From assembly GCA_029717555.1 (NCBI GenBank), contig JAMDHS010000025.1:186001-250000 (forward strand): a stretch of DNA of 64,000 nt. The letters run 5' to 3'. The position numbers and the translations under genes are program-made. Positions 45,301 through 59,401 of the stretch are shown in pieces. Numbering within the stretch: the stretch's first letter is position 1; every line of letters starts with the position of its first letter. The notes beneath the pieces were generated by a model. The model did not search any database. It was given only the letters and a program-made list of their open reading frames with translations, and had not been told where the DNA came from. Origin of the DNA: Peribolospora baueri. Lineage: Eukaryota > Basidiomycota > Peribolosporomycetes > Peribolosporales > Peribolosporaceae.

Positions 45301-48300
45301 TCCACCTGGCGGCTCAGCCCATCTTCATTACCGGAAACAGTGCCCTGAGATCCGGATGCCAGAGCTTGGATATCATGGGCGGTAACAAGACAATCACTGA
45401 ACCACTCCGCTATTGGCACGAAGAGATGGCTCAAAGGGGGCGCCTCGACCGCCCATTTTTGAGAAATGGAAGCAGTCTTGATGACAAGATCCGCCGCGCG
45501 CAGTAGCTGCTGGCTCTCCGAGCTCGTTAACTTGGCGAAGATCGAAACTGCACATTGGATGTCCTTCATCCACCGGGCACACTCAACTGCCTGTGACCGC
45601 AGATCAGCCACTGTGCGCGTGAGGCCTTCCACCTCAGGCAAGGGTATGGGCAGCATACTCGCGTAAAGTGCTGTCTCAGTAGAGACCTCGGCGAGGGCGT
45701 CGACCAGTTGGTGCAATATGGTCTCCAAGGAGGAGATTTTCTCTTGAGAGCCTTCGACAGACAGCAATGACCCTGCTGACGCCAGAACTTGCATCCTCCG
45801 CTCCATCGCTTGAAGTTTGCCCACGTGCCAGAGAAGGTTTGCAATGCGAGCTCGCTCCCCGAAGGCCATGGACATGGCTGACTCCACTGAGTTAGCATCT
45901 TTGCGCAGTTCGGACAGCGGCAGATCTGGATGAGGGCTCAGAAGAGCATGGCGCATCTTGGGCAGAGAGGCGAGCAAACGGAAATGGTACTCGTTCGCCC
46001 TTTGAAGAAAGACAGCGGCGGAAGAACCGGTACTGGGCGTGTTGTCCGGGTAAGGCTGACCGTAGACGAAGGCGGAATCAGTGTGCTGCGACATGACCTT
46101 GGCCTTTACCGATGAGGTGAAGCCCATCTCCTTCTGGACAACGGCACGGAATCTCTGCCAAGCGGCCGTCTTCCGCCTTGTCAGCTCCTTGATGCGCTTG
46201 GCGTTGTCTTCGTTGGCCACCGCTGGGGTTTGTGTGGCCAAGTCCCGTGCCGTGGCCACAACCTCCTCCACCAGATCGTCCATTCGTTCGGCCTGATGCG
46301 CCAGGACACTGGGCACGATCTTGTCCCTGACCAGGACCGAGAGGACTGCATACGTCCGAGCCAGGTCGGACAAATGCTTTGGGCCCTCGTTCGGGCCCTC
46401 AGCTTGCGACTGTGCCGTGGTCTCGAAATAGCGAGGATCCAGATCTTGAAGATACACTCCCGTGCCAGTGATCTGAGTCGGCTCTGGGAAGGGTCGTGGC
46501 TCGCCATCGCTAGCCATGGAGGCCATGATAGGATCTGTCGGCTGCCGTAGAATGTCGCGGAGCTTCCGGATACTCTTGTACAACTGACGATGTGACTTCT
46601 GAGCGCTAGCCTTAAGAGCGTGAACATTGATGTCCTTCCACGAGGCAAGCTGAACAACCTCACGGACTTCCTTCTCCACGCTCTCCCGCTGCTCTCGGAT
46701 GATCATGTCGACTCTTCCGACATGCTGAGAATAGAACGCCTGGACGTTCATACAAACGGTAGCAGCCTCTTTGAGACCAGCCACGTCTGCACCGGTGGCG
46801 TTGCAAATCAGTTGAGAGATGTGAACCGAGAAAGACCGTAAAAGATCGACGCGTGCCTTAAACTGGCCGAGAGGACTTGACCGAACGAACTGATCCAAGA
46901 CGGAGACGAGGCTGCGGACGTGACTAGCGAGAGCGCCGTTGTTGTCATCGGTGGACTGGGCAGCAGCACGAGTTCCCTGGACGACCGCTTCGTATAGTCT
47001 GAACCACCATTCAGCGACATCTTCCGCAACGGCGCGCGATTCGGCACTGAGCAACTGGGGCCACGATGCAAGCTCGAGCCGGCGCCATCCCACGATCAAG
47101 TCAGAGATCTGCTGCCGGTGAAGCGCAAGTGTCGTCTCTGAGCTGGCATAGCCTTCCCAATCCTCCGAGTGCAGGAGTAACTGCTCCAAGGCAGAAAGGA
47201 GCCGGGGGAGCGGACTATGTAATTTGATGTTCAAGATGGCGTCGACACGCTCTCTGAGATGGTGTAAGATCATCTGCTCCGGCCACTCGCTGATCAATGC
47301 TGCCAGTCGCGCATGCAGGCCGTTGAGGATCGCTAGTGCTTTACGTGCCTCTTGAATATTCGGCTGCCGGTAGAAATCGTACTCTGAAGGGACCGTTTGG
47401 AAGTTGTTCAATTGATCGCCGAGAAGAGCAAATTGGAAGGCCGCACTATCGAAGTCGAGGCCTGCAGGCGAATGCTCGTAGATACCGGTAATGACGCCTT
47501 TGAGAGTGTGGCGTCGAGCGTTCCGGAACGCATCGCGAGCTGAGAAAGTCTGGCCTTCTGACCCGAATAGACGATCGTACGTTCGGTACGTCTGAAGGAT
47601 GTCGTCCCGCTGCAAGTGACCGCGCTGAGACGCTGGCGTACGTTCCGACCCGCTGGAACGAAGGTTGTCACCTCCCATCACGTCATCGTACTCAGGGAAC
47701 ATGCGCCTAAACTCGGCTTCCGCCTCCGCTTCTTCGTCGAGATTGGTCTCCTCATGGCGAACCTTGTAGAGGCTTTGCGCTTCGACCCGCGCCCGTTCCT
47801 CACGCTCGCGATCAAGCATCCAAAGGTTGAACAGCTGGTCAAAGGCGACACTGATATGTCGCAAGCTTGCTTGGGGAGCAATGCCAAGGTCGGCACCATA
47901 CGCGGAAGCATAGAGTGAAAGAAGCAAGAGACTGGCTGGAGGTAAGGCCGAGGCAAGCCGATTGACCTTGGAGACGTCGAGACAAGCCAGGCGATCAGCG
48001 GCGCGACTCGTAGGGAAGCAAGTGAGATGTTCCACGAGGACAATGCAAGAGGCGGCCTTCGGCGAGACATGTTTTTGGAGAGCTCCTTGCCAGGCAAAGC
48101 GAAGCCCGAGCCGACATAGACCTAGGGTAAGGACGAACGGCTTGAGGATGTCGCTAAACCTCTCCCCGTACACCTTGTCCAATCGGCGAAGGAAGTTGGA
48201 CGTTGAGGTCTGTAGTCCGGCTTCTCGTTGTGGCGCTTGCTGATCGCCGTGGCTCAAAGCCGCCTGAAGGTCAAGCAACTGGCGCTCTTGATAGAACTGC

Positions 48301-51300
48301 TCCATGAAGGAGTGGATCTCTTGATACATGGCAACGAGGGCCGACAAATCACTGGAGCGGCTGGTTGGTATGGACTTGAGTTGCTGCATCTCTGCTCGAA
48401 CGGCGTTGATCTCGCCGTCGAGCAGACGGACCTTCAAGTTCGAGGTCGAACCAGTAATGTTTCGTTCTGCAGCCACCCTGATCTGCCGCTCTGTTGTTAG
48501 CATAGAAAGTTGACGTTGCAGGAAATCCCTCCGACCATGGTGCGCGACCGCAGGATCAAGGGGTACGTTCGGCAGATAGAGCCGCAGCATGAGTAAAGCG
48601 ACCTTAGAGAACGCGTTACCGAGCTGGAACAGATCCACGGTTTGCGATTGAGAAGGCGTAATCGCCTCACGCAAAGCTTCCAAAATCAGCTCTGCCTTGT
48701 AGCAATCCGTTGGCGACAGAGCGGCAAGTTCCTCGTCCTGTAGCACGAGGCTCTTGCCGTCGACCACATCGCCCATTGTAGATCGTTTGATCGCGTCGTG
48801 GCTTAGCTGGAGCAACCGAGATGGAAGGACAGCGTCCATGCTTGCAAGGAACTAATCCAATCAGTTGGGAAAGTGTTGATTAGTTTCTCGTCTCCTGTCA
48901 TAACTAAACTTGATAGAACGTGCAAGACTCACGACCTCGACGCTGCTCAAGAGGAGGCGGAGGAAACCCTTTTCGAAAGACCACTTTCCTGTGAAAGAGA
49001 CGAGCGTTCGGATGGTGGCGAGGCGTTTCACGGACCCATGGTGATCGGCGAGCGTCCGCAAAGACGTGTTCGACAAGTCGCCACTAATCCCAATGAAAAC
49101 GCACTATGAGCAATAGCAATTTGGAATGAGCCGTGGCAGATTCGCTCACCATTCGGTCGCGAGCACCCTCAAAGCAGCCGGACGCAGGAGACATTCAGGA
49201 CCGACGGCAAAGTCGAAAACCTACGAAAGGAAGGCAGTCAGCATAAGATCCAGCCATTGTCACAGGGACTGACACTTACAGGACCATCCATCCAACGCCA
49301 TATCCGCTCCATCCAGCTAAGAATTGCTCCGATGTGCGAGCTGCGATTTGGCAATACTATCAGAGTCGAGAGAACAAACACTATGATTAGGCCCTTTCAC
49401 ATACTTCTTTGTACTCCTTGCCTGCTGACCACACTTACATTCACCGACTTCGAGCCTCCATAGGTCCTGTTTGAGCACCACGGCCGCATCGAGCGGGTAA
49501 CACGGACTGGCCATCACAGCATTCAGGAGAGCCTGTCTTTGCTCAAAAGTCTTTTGAACACGGGAACACGGAAAGTCAGAACGAAGAGCAACCAAGAACA
49601 TCATAAAATGAACAACACACCTCGCGCCTAGATGTGACTAGCGCCATTAGCTCTCCCTCTAGGAGTAGCACGCTCTCCAAATCTTCTCCGAGCGTGCGTG
49701 GGCGACTGTCCTTCGGAGGCGAATTTGAAATATTAAGAACAGCCTGTAGAAGTAGAGCCTGGTAAGCGGCGGGCCGTATCAAGCATGACACCTGACTGCC
49801 CTTACCTTCTCTGTACGCTCAGCAATCTCGAGAAGCTCGCGACGTTGCACAGGAGACCAGTCTGGGGTGCTCAGCATCAGCGTCGAGCACGTGTCGACGA
49901 GAGTCTTGAGCAAGTCTGCAGACGCGTCATTGGTAAGCGCTTTGCCCGCCCAGTATAGCAAAATTCCTTCGATAGTCTCACCAGGAGATAAGTCTTGGCG
50001 ACTAGCTGAGGCGGTGAGACGGGTCAGCCGCGCCGCCATGGCCAGAGTACTCGTGTCATCGTGCGACGGGAGGAACGTCGACCAGATCTCCTGCATCGCA
50101 TGACCAGTCGACAAAGCCACACGACCCTTCAAGGCTATGGCCTGCGCATGCAAGCCGTCCAAAGCCTGTTTCCAACCCATTTCGTCAGAATTGACAGCAT
50201 TGATTGCTTCCAAGATCCAGGAGAGCACGACTTGAACGAGGGAGAAGTTGAACTGGGCAAAGGTGCTGGCTTCCTCAAGGAACGAAGCGTAGCGGAGCAG
50301 CTGAGATAGACTGTGTAACCCGGTCTGTGGGAGGAGAGGGGCAAGAAGTTATGAGCCTAGACGAAATGGCGAAATGGGTGAGATCTCCCAATGTAGTAGC
50401 CTTACCAGACCAGCGTGGGCGTTGACGGTGGAGTTACAGATCATAACGACGGCCTCCCTTATAGAAATAATCAATGGCGCTACCTTTTCGACGCCGGAAG
50501 TCGCACTGTCACTCGGTAGCCTGCCCGAGTTGATGAGGAGGGACCGTTCCAGGGTCGACAGAGTCGGCAAGGGCTTCGACGCTGCCACAGCAATTGCAGC
50601 CCGCAGGGCCGACTGAGACTGTACAGCCTCGACGACCAGTTGAAGGCTTTGGACGAGTCCCAGCTGACCAGGGGTAACTTCCTCGTCGAAAACTTCGGAT
50701 GAGCCAGAACTGCGCTCGACAGTGTAGGGGTTGACGAAGGGATCGCAAGGCTTCGTCGTCGAGCGAAAAGGCAATCCCGCGATTAGGGTCACGACAAGGC
50801 ATAGGAGACATGTTCATGAGTCAAGCTCACCTGAAGGGAGAAGAAGCTAGGTTCAACTTTACGACAAGCGCTGACGAGCGCCATGGACTTGTCAAGCCTC
50901 TCAACGACACCTTGGGTAGGGAGAAGCTTGACAACCGCGCTCGTTTGTGAACCCTGTGGCCCAGAAATCGCATTCCCGAGGTAGATGAGCAAGCGACAGG
51001 CAGCGGAACGCGCCTTCAATGGCATCGACTGCACAAAATGCAGAAGAGCGGCGCGGCCACGATTTTCCATGCCAAGTTCGTCATGCTCGCAACATGGAGC
51101 GCCAAGAAGAGGGGATGCGCTCTGCAACAGCCACAGGAGAGCTGAATCGTCCGTGAGAGAAGACCAGGCCGCAGAAGCGATAACTTCACGACTGGCGAAT
51201 TTCATGGAAAGCGGGCCCGCTCCGCGTCGTGATAGCTGGCCGGTCAGAGAGCGACTGCTGAGGGCTGATCCCCTTGCTAGCCACGACAGGCGGCCTGTGT

Positions 51301-54300
51301 CAACTGATCCTGAAATGGGCGAATTGAGACTGATCTCGACTCCTCGGTTACGCATCGCGCGGGACAATTCGCCATGCTGGGGATCACAGAGCATGAAGAG
51401 GCGAAAGTCGGGGTGTGGTTTGATGACTGGAACTTCTCCATCGATGATGCTCCTCTCGGTCAGGGTGATTACTCCGTTTGGTTCGAAAAGAGAGTTTAGT
51501 CGGTCGAGAACTGACGCGTTGCAGAGGTTGGCGTGATCAATGAGAAGCCACGAGCCCTCCTTCATGGCGCGAACGAGGGGCCCTTCCTTCCACTCGAACC
51601 GCCCTCCACCTTCCATCGGCGTCTCTGCCAATGACCGTAGATGGGCCATGATTGGCGCGAGGTCGTCTTGTACGTCCCCTGCGACGGCGCTGACCTGCTC
51701 TATGGAGGCATTGACGACCTCCAAAGCTTGCCGGAAACCCAACACCTTCGGTCCGGATACCAGTGCTTTACCGGTTCTGCAAAGGTCCCCTTGCACTGCG
51801 TGAAGGCGGCTGGCTGCCTCCCTCGCGTCGCTGTGCCACAGAGAAGAAACCAAGCGTTCAACCAAAGCAGAGAGTCTTTCGATGACAGAGCCGAGGCTCG
51901 ACCACTGGCCCGCCTGCTCGAAGCTACCCAAGAGCTCCATCGTGTCTACGCCCGAGTTCATGCAGAACTCTTCCAAAGGACAGCCGCGAAGCTTGGCCAG
52001 ATGCCGCACCAGGCTCGTCTTGCCCGTGCCGCTCCGACCAGTAAGAATGACAAGCCACGACAGCTTGAGGCAGTCGCACACGGCCTCAAGGGGGGCAAGA
52101 TGGTTCTGGAGAAGTGTGGTCTGTCCTTGAAGCGGGCTGTCGTGCTTCTGCTGCCGAGCTAACAGGGCGTGACCAAATTGTGCATATCCGGGCGTAAGAG
52201 AAGGCCACGGCTTCGAGCGATTTGCCAGAGTGCCCGGTCCGAAGACTTCCTCAAAGACGTCCATTGCTCGAGCGCGATCTTCGACAGTTCGGAAACGGTT
52301 GAAGTAAATTGTGCCAACGTACTCGCTGGGTGTGCGAACGGCGCTGAGATCACCTTCGGCTGACAAAAGTTCTAGAAAGCGCATCAAGTCGCGCAAATTG
52401 AACTCCCAAGGACTTCCCAGCTGTCCAAATGAGCGTTTCATCATAGTCTCCTCGAAAAGGCGAGTGTTGAAAGTAATCATCTTGCGAAGGGTATCGTGCG
52501 GGAATGCGGGGTATAGATGCGATGCGATGATGAACACGTCTTGGGGCAAAAGCTCTTGAACGAAAACCTTGGTGAAGCGATCGAGGAACGATTTGGGAAG
52601 ACCTTTGCGCCCACCGCCTTGATTGTGCGGGTTCTGGGCGGCGAAAACACGGAATTCTGAGTGTTTTGGAAAACTGCGACCCAGCTCAGGGACGAAGACA
52701 GTCCCGCGATGATCAAGACACGAGTTGAGGCCTTCAAGGACCGCTTGCGAGGCCAGGTTGAGCTCGTCGAGGAGCACCCAGTCACCCTCGCGCATGGCCG
52801 ACAGAAACGCAGCGTCCTTCCAGCCGAATTCGCCCGCCTTGCCGCCTTCCACTGGCAGATCAGCGCCAAAGAGGTCGGTGAGGTCAGTCTGATCCGAAAG
52901 GTTGATGCGGCACAAACGATGTCCGGTAGCGTTGGCCAGAGCAGAGATCAGACTCGTCTTTCCTGCTCCCGGACTGCCCTCGAGAAGAATCGCTTTTGGA
53001 ACCTGCAACGCGCGCAAGACACGCAGCGCATTATCAGCGGTAGTCGGCGCTTGCAGACTGAAGGGCGTGTCAGGAGACGCATGGTGACCAGTTGGGATCT
53101 CGAAAGGGCCGATGGCGAATGAATTGGAAGAGCGAACGATCTGAGTCCTCGTCGCTGAACCGAGATCCACCGACTCGGGATGGACAAGCCGAACGATCTG
53201 TTCATGGCAGCGCTGTCGAAGCGCGGTGCGATGGGCAGGAGACATGGACGCTGTGACCGGTCGAGAGCCAATGGAGTCGACAATCGTCATCAAAGCCCCA
53301 TCCACAAAGGCTTGAGAGGCACCCACTTGGGCCGCCGAAGCGTTGATGAAGAAGACCCAGGCCAAAAGGTCTCTGAGGCCCACCCCAGCCTGCTCCTTGC
53401 CGCCAACCTCCGCGGCGAACCATTCGGAAAAGTCGAGCACTAGGGACGCGTAACGTTGCAGCTCTGGGGTCTTCAGCTTTGTCTCGACGATCTGAAGCAG
53501 GTCCACCCGATTGTCGACGTGGGGTACCCAGATTTCGGTGAAACGGTTGCGGAGGGCGGGCGACAGCTCCTTCTTCCCGTAGTCGCCGCCAGGGTTCATC
53601 GTGGCGAACACTTGGAAGCCGGGAACAGCAGTGACGTGCGTGTGCTCCTCAAAGCGGGAGGAACGCTCGGCCAACACAAGGGACCGGCCGGGTTCAAGGA
53701 CGCTGTTCAAGCGCTCCAGGACCGAGTCGTCAGCGAGGGAGATTTCATCGAGGAGGAGGAATTGGCCGGTGCGCATCGCCTGCACCAGCGGCCCATCGTG
53801 CCAGTCGAACAGCGCCATGGACTGCTTGATCCGTCTGGCAAGATCGATGACATCCGTTTTGCTAACTGTCGAAGGCGCAGACACAAGCTCATCCCATCGC
53901 CTGGCCAGCTTCTCCAGGCCATCGGCGAGCTCATCCAGTGAGGCTTCTAGAGCGAGCGACGGGTCTTCGGCGTCGACCTGCGAAAGATATTCCACCGCCT
54001 GAGTCCGTAAAGCCGCTTGCAAAGCAGCCTTGTTCCGGACAGGGCGTTGACCGCCGAGAAGGTCAGCCGTGTCGGTGTTCTGGTGTAGGTTGACAGTGTG
54101 AAGTTCGCGGCCGAACGCCCGCGCAAGAAGCTCGCAGACGCTGGTCTTGCCGCTGCCCGTCTCACCCACGAGGAGGACCGGCTCGTCACATCGCAAAGCT
54201 GTTGCGACTAGAACGTACAGCCGCTGCATGGCGCTGGTCCACACGACGCCCTCTTCCGCAGAAGCGGGTAGACTGACGCCTAGCCTGTCGCGCTGAGTGG

Positions 54301-57300
54301 CCTCATCCATGTGCGAGACAGAGTACAGAGAGGCCTCGTCGATGCGAACCTTCATCATCTGCTCGATCACCTCCTTGACCGTCGCCTTATCGTCCGGCCT
54401 CCTCGCTCGCTCGGCCAGAAGCATGTAGCCGTTCTCAGCCAGCTGCTGGTAGCCGACGGCCTCTCGACCGGCCCATCGGAAGAGGTCGCGAAGGGTCGCA
54501 AAGCTGTGCTTCGTCTCAAAAACGCGGTTAGACTGCCGTCGGCGCTGGAGTTCAGCGAAGACTGCGACGATCTTCGCAGCGTACGAAGGCGCAATCTTGC
54601 AGCGCTGACAGAGGATGATCTCTAGCTCGGCTTGAGGCACGTCGTCCACATGAACCTCGAGGAAACGGTTGCGGAATGCGCGACTGAGGACCTTCCTGCC
54701 GGCGTAAAGTCCTGGAGGGTTCTGAGTGGCGAAAAGCATGAAGTGCGGGTGGGGACGGACGACCTCTTGAGTTTCCGGAACGATCAGCTCGCGGTTGTCG
54801 TCGAGAAGGCGATTCAGAGCTTCGAGCACATCCGTCGGTGCAAGGTTGAGTTCATCCAGAACAATCCAATGCCCTTCCTTCAGCGCTCGGACCAAGAGGC
54901 CCTCCTGAAAGACGAGCTTGCCCGAGTCGGGATCGGTAGCGTAGGAGCCCAAATACTCCTGGATGTCGGTATGCTCGTGGTTGTTGACCCGCACGAAACG
55001 ATGGCCGGTTCGCCGGGCGAGATACTCCACCGCACTCGTTTTGCCAGCTGATGTGGGTCCTTGGATGAGCACTGGGAAGCGTCGCGTCAGGATGGCGCGG
55101 GACAAGTCGACCAGTTTGTTCTGGACAGATGCCGTGAGGACATACTCGTCGACGGAATCGAGAGGCAGCGGTCCCGTTTCGAGCCAGAAGGGGCCGATCT
55201 GAATATGACTGCTCTGCGTAGCGCCGGCGGGAGCTGGCGGCACGAAAGACAAGGCCTGTCGAGGGTTCTTCGCACCCGCCATGATGTGCTTCTCTGCGAG
55301 CCCGCGAACGACAGAGGCGCTCTGGTCGTTGAGGAGCATCGTAAACGTCATCAACAAGCCCTCCCAGAGCGCTCTCCTGAGTCCGTACGTGGGAGCGACG
55401 TCTGCGGCAAAGGTGAGAGCGCGAGCCAGGGTCCGCATGCTGTAGTGCGGGCGTTGATTCGAACCGTCCGCAAGCTGATGTGTCTGAGCGAGGTGTCGAG
55501 CGGCAACGTAAAATTCGGCGACGTCGAGCACGACCGCGCGATCACCTGCGGCCTGCTGGCCGATGTACCTCTCGACAATGCTCGTCAGCGCATCCCTATC
55601 CCTATCCGGGCTCGGCACAAACAGCTCCGTGAAGCGGCTGCGTAGCCCGACAGGAAGGTCTTTCTTCCCGACGTCCGTGGCCGGGTTCATGCAAGCGAAA
55701 AGACGGAAATCGGGATGACGAGGGATCGGCTCCAAGTCGCCTCGCTCGGTAAGGACGACGCTGGCATCCGGGCTCTGAAGTAGACCGGAAAGGCAGTCCA
55801 GTGTCTCGGGAGCGGCCAGATTGAGCTCGTCGAGAAGGACCCAGTCGCCGCGGCGGAGGGCCCGGACCAACGGCCCTTCGACGAAGGAGAAGACGAGAGT
55901 GGGGCGCTTTCCTGCGTGCTGCACCTCGAAGTCTCTGGCGCGGGAGTCAAAATCGGTCCAAAGCGAGTCGAGGTCCGTGTGATGCACACGACGCTTCTTC
56001 TTCGGACTGGGAGCGGCAAGTACTTCCCCATCAACGGCCCCAGAAGCGAGTGCGCTCAACCCCCCTTTGGCGCCCGACCTCTTCCGCACTTTCTCCAACG
56101 CCGTCGGAACCGTCTTGCGCCACGCCTTGGCGAGCTTGGCCCAGTCGCCGTTGGCGTATGCCTTGCGCTCAAAATCGAGCGGCCGGGAGTTGGTCGTCAC
56201 ATCGAACGTCTTCCCGAAAAGCGTCACCCACTCGTTGTGCAGTGCCGTCGCGGGGACCTTCGCATCCAGTGGCCGGAACGCACCCAGGAGATCCGAACTT
56301 TCGGTCTGCTGACTGAGGTTCAACGCGATGAGATTTCGGCGGGCCAGGTGAGCGAGTTGCTGGACAGCCGTCGTTTTTCCCGTTCCCGTCTCGCCGACCA
56401 TGAGCACGGGTTCAGAGAGGTGGGCGCAGACGGCCAGCCGCTCGAGAAGGATAGCGGACGGGCGAGTCATGGCGAAGTTGGGGGCGAGGGAGGAAGAGGC
56501 GCGCGACTGACCGCCTTGAGCGGCGGTGGCGAGACTAGCGCGGCCTATGCGAACCACGTCCGAAGCAGCACGCGAACCGCGTTCTTGAACCACTTCAGGC
56601 GTACGCATGTTCAAGCCCCACTCGGCCCGTTCCCTGCTGAGACCAAGACCTTCGGCAAGGGTTCCGACCACGGACGTGCTCCATTCCGCAGAGTCAGCAA
56701 GCTTGGCCTCGGGAGCGGCACCGACTGCGATGCCGGAGGACAGAGACCCGAGAAAGACGTCGCATGCCTCGATGAAGATCTCCTCCTGAAGGATCGGGTT
56801 CGCAAAGAGGTTCAGTGCGGCGGCGTTCGTCGGTGGTAAGAGGCTGTTTACGCGGCGACACCACTTGATTAAGTCGCGCATGCCGATGAGACGTGCGCTG
56901 GTCCCTCGGTTGACCATCCCCGTCTCCACAGCTGCGGTGGCCACGGCCTTCCACACGTCAACCAAGCACCGCAAGCCGTCATCCTCGGTCGAGGCAAGGC
57001 GGGGAAAGAGGCGGCTGAGGATGTCAAAGACGTCAGATTCTGTAGGGCTCGGTACCGCGACGAGCTTCCAGTGCTCGTGGCCCAGGAAGACGGGCGGAGG
57101 AAATGACGGCCGGTGAGGAGAAGAGCCTTGTCTAGGAAGCGAACTGCGCGTTCCAAAGATCATGAAGCCGGAGCCGGCTCGAACTTTGGCACGCCCCGGG
57201 ACGTCTAGAGTGGGTTCCTGGCCGATCCGTTTAGTCGGACCGAGAGCTTCAACCAGCTGGCCGATCACGGACAGCACCTCTGCGCCAGCCTTGTCGACGT

Positions 57301-58818
57301 CCTCGAGAACGACCCACATGCCCAACCGAACGGCCCTGGTCAACGCGCCTTCGGCCCACTCGAACATTCCTGGATGGGTCGGACTCGATACGTAAGATCC
57401 GAGCAAGGACTTGGCGTCCACTCCGGATTGGTCTCCGAGGTGCAGCGTGAGTATCGACGGCGGAGCCGGTTTTCCGTTGGAGGACAATGCAGGCCGAAGG
57501 AGAGAAGACAGATAGGTGATGGCCGACGATTTTCCGGAACCTGGGGTGCCCGTCAGGAGGACTGGGAGCCGTTGCGAAACGTGCAGAGCGAGTTGGCGAA
57601 GGATGGAAATCGTTCCGGGCGTCTCGACGAAGCCCACGTGAGCCGACGGGGTCGATGACGGCGAAGAGCGAAGGAGAAGGACGCCAGCCACGTTGACAAC
57701 ATGCGAGCAGAGATCGGAAGGCGCAATGGGAAGGACGGAAGAGACTTGACTTCCGTCGACGTCCATTTCACCGTGCTCATCCGCCGAGCCTGCCTTCCGA
57801 CCAGCTAACCAGCTCACCTCTCGCAACGAGAAGGAAGCCCATATCTTCCGCACGCGGTCCAGCTCTGTGACGGGAAGAAGCCAGCCGTCGATTCTGACCC
57901 GACGCACCAGAACTGCCTCTCCGCCGTCAGACTCGACCAACTCTTCATCTCCTTCGATACAGCACTCCACGCCTTCTCCGGGCATCCCGGCCTCGCCGAT
58001 CCATCGCCGTTCTAGGCGATTGCGCTCCGCTTCACCCTTTCCGGTCTGAATCGCAGCAACCCGGATGGCTAGAAGTCGAACGCCAGGGTCACGGTGGGAA
58101 GAAAAGAGCTCGTAGAGGTGGGAGGAGGCCCACGGGGTGGGAAGATGGGAGGGCAGGGTCGGGTCGCAGGAGAGCAGGCGGAGGTAGGAGAGCAGCGTAG
58201 CGTGGAGATCAGGGACGGGGAGGGTGTGGACGACGGGCGAGGCAAGCGGACCTCCAGCAAGAGAAGGGTAGGAGATTAGACGATGGAGGATACTATCGCA
58301 AGTAGATAACGAAAATTAGCGAAGGCCGCTTGGGCATTAACAAGAGAGGCCGTCACTCACGGGAAAACTTCCTCGTACGCCTCGACAAGCTTGGCGAGGA
58401 CAACAAACTTCCTCAAGGTAACACCATCATCCCAGGTCGACTTCTCCAAGTCGCTGACCGGTAACCAACGAGCGGCGAGGTCGACAAGAAGAGGACGAAA
58501 ACGGACGGCGACGGGCAGCGAGAGGTGCGGGACGAGGAGAAGGTCGGACAAAGTGGCGAGCACGTCTCCTGAAGACGGCAAGGCAGAGGATGAGGGAACG
58601 GCGCCTGCTGCGCAGAGCAAGAGTTGCAATGGCGCTTGGGGAACAAAGGTGCAGGTCGAAGTTTTTGAGGGTTCTATGCGCAAGTCGGAGAGGAGGCGAG
58701 AAACCTGAAGAGGCAGATCGATGGCGAGCGCGTCGTACTCGTCCAAGCATCTGTCCTCTTCGCCCACAGCACTCCGGGCGTCTCTGATGGCTTCCTCCTG
58801 TGCCTTCGACGCCATCAT
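42390..58818 (-). CDS. MDN1 (midasin/REA1) dynein-like AAA ATPase of 60S ribosome assembly
   Basis: MDN1 pulls assembly factors (Ytm1, Rsa4) off pre-60S particles in the nucleolus and nucleoplasm. The protein is about 5,000 residues, the family's usual size. Exon 1 (58818 to about 58362) holds the N-terminal domain. A 7.4-kb exon (about 58260-50830) carries six AAA modules with Walker A motifs GTPGSGKSS (near 57540), GETGTGKTT (56380), GPTSAGKTS (55050), GETGSGKTS (54150), GSPGAGKTS (52965) and GRSGTGKTS (52030). Several short exons (50770-48870) cover the start of the linker. A 6.4-kb last exon holds the rest of the linker, an Asp/Glu-rich region (about 44960-43450) and the MIDAS domain with metal motif DDSKS in VLVAMDDSKSMAESHS (about 43060-43110), then FDQRGTNVLHL. 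Stop at 42390-42392. The start is the first ATG of an in-frame doublet at 58818/58815. A telobox lies just upstream. Confidence 0.96.
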
Positions 58819-58835
58819 CTTGCTCTGCTCGACAG

Positions 58836-58849
58836 GTAAGGGTTAGGGA
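58836..58849 (-). promoter_or_regulatory. Telobox-like motif in the MDN1 5' leader
   Basis: On the minus strand the sequence is ATCCCTAACCCTTA, beginning about 30 bases before the MDN1 start codon. In other fungi such boxes mark ribosomal-protein and ribosome-biogenesis genes, which fits MDN1's role. Confidence 0.5.
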
Positions 58850-58939
58850 TGATGGTGAGCGAGGAACGGAGGGTCGGAGCAGGCGAGCAAAAAGAGGGAC
58901 AAGCAGCGGAGAAGAAACTGCGGCAAGTCCCATGTATGC

Positions 58940-59401
58940 TTAGTCATCCTTCGGCGTTGCTGCCATCAGAGTGGTGAAGCCCGCAGGCAGAGAGTGGAGC
59001 AGCGTCAGCGTGTAGTCGTCCCTTTTGGTCTGCATACCTGCGACTACACCTTTGTGGATGCTCTGTCCTTTGTAAATAAGCACCCACAGGGGTCCTCCGA
59101 AGAGGAGTGCAGTAGGTCTTGCAATATTCCGAGACAATTCGCAGGGGAACACCATCGACCCAAAGGGGAGCAAGACAGATCGTAAGGAGGTGCCGAGAAA
59201 AAAGGCATACAAGGAGAGGGACAATGAGCATAACCAGGTAGTTACACCGTGGCATCGATCGCACTCATGACGAAGTTGCAAGCAGTAGCGGAGCAGCCGT
59301 AGGGTTTGCGATTTAGCACTGGCGCCTACATGTCTAAAATGGACCGAGAAGCAGGCAGGGGCGAAGAAGGTCAAGCGCACCAGAACGCATGTGCTGGGCA
59401 T
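58940..59401 (-). CDS. Doubtful small hypothetical membrane protein (153 codons)
   Basis: An open minus-strand frame with Cys-rich and hydrophobic stretches (WLCSLSLSLYAFFLGTSL, TALLFGGPLWVLIYKG) and a polar end (AATPKDD). I do not recognise the family. It lies head to tail upstream of MDN1 on the same strand, so its end is only about 120 bases from the MDN1 start; that crowding argues against a separate gene unless the MDN1 promoter is inside it. It may be part of a longer spliced gene or a chance frame. Confidence 0.25.
   Translation of the reverse strand: MPSTCVLVRLTFFAPACFSVHFRHVGASAKSQTLRLLRYCLQLRHECDRCHGVTTWLCSLSLSLYAFFLGTSLRSVLLPFGSMVFPCELSRNIARPTALLFGGPLWVLIYKGQSIHKGVVAGMQTKRDDYTLTLLHSLPAGFTTLMAATPKDD

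Noticed and set aside
42390-58818. Two separate genes (a AAA protein and a VWA/MIDAS protein)
   Set aside because: The short exons between 50.8 and 48.8 kb keep splice signals and link both parts on one strand in the normal midasin order, and the combined size is the usual one.
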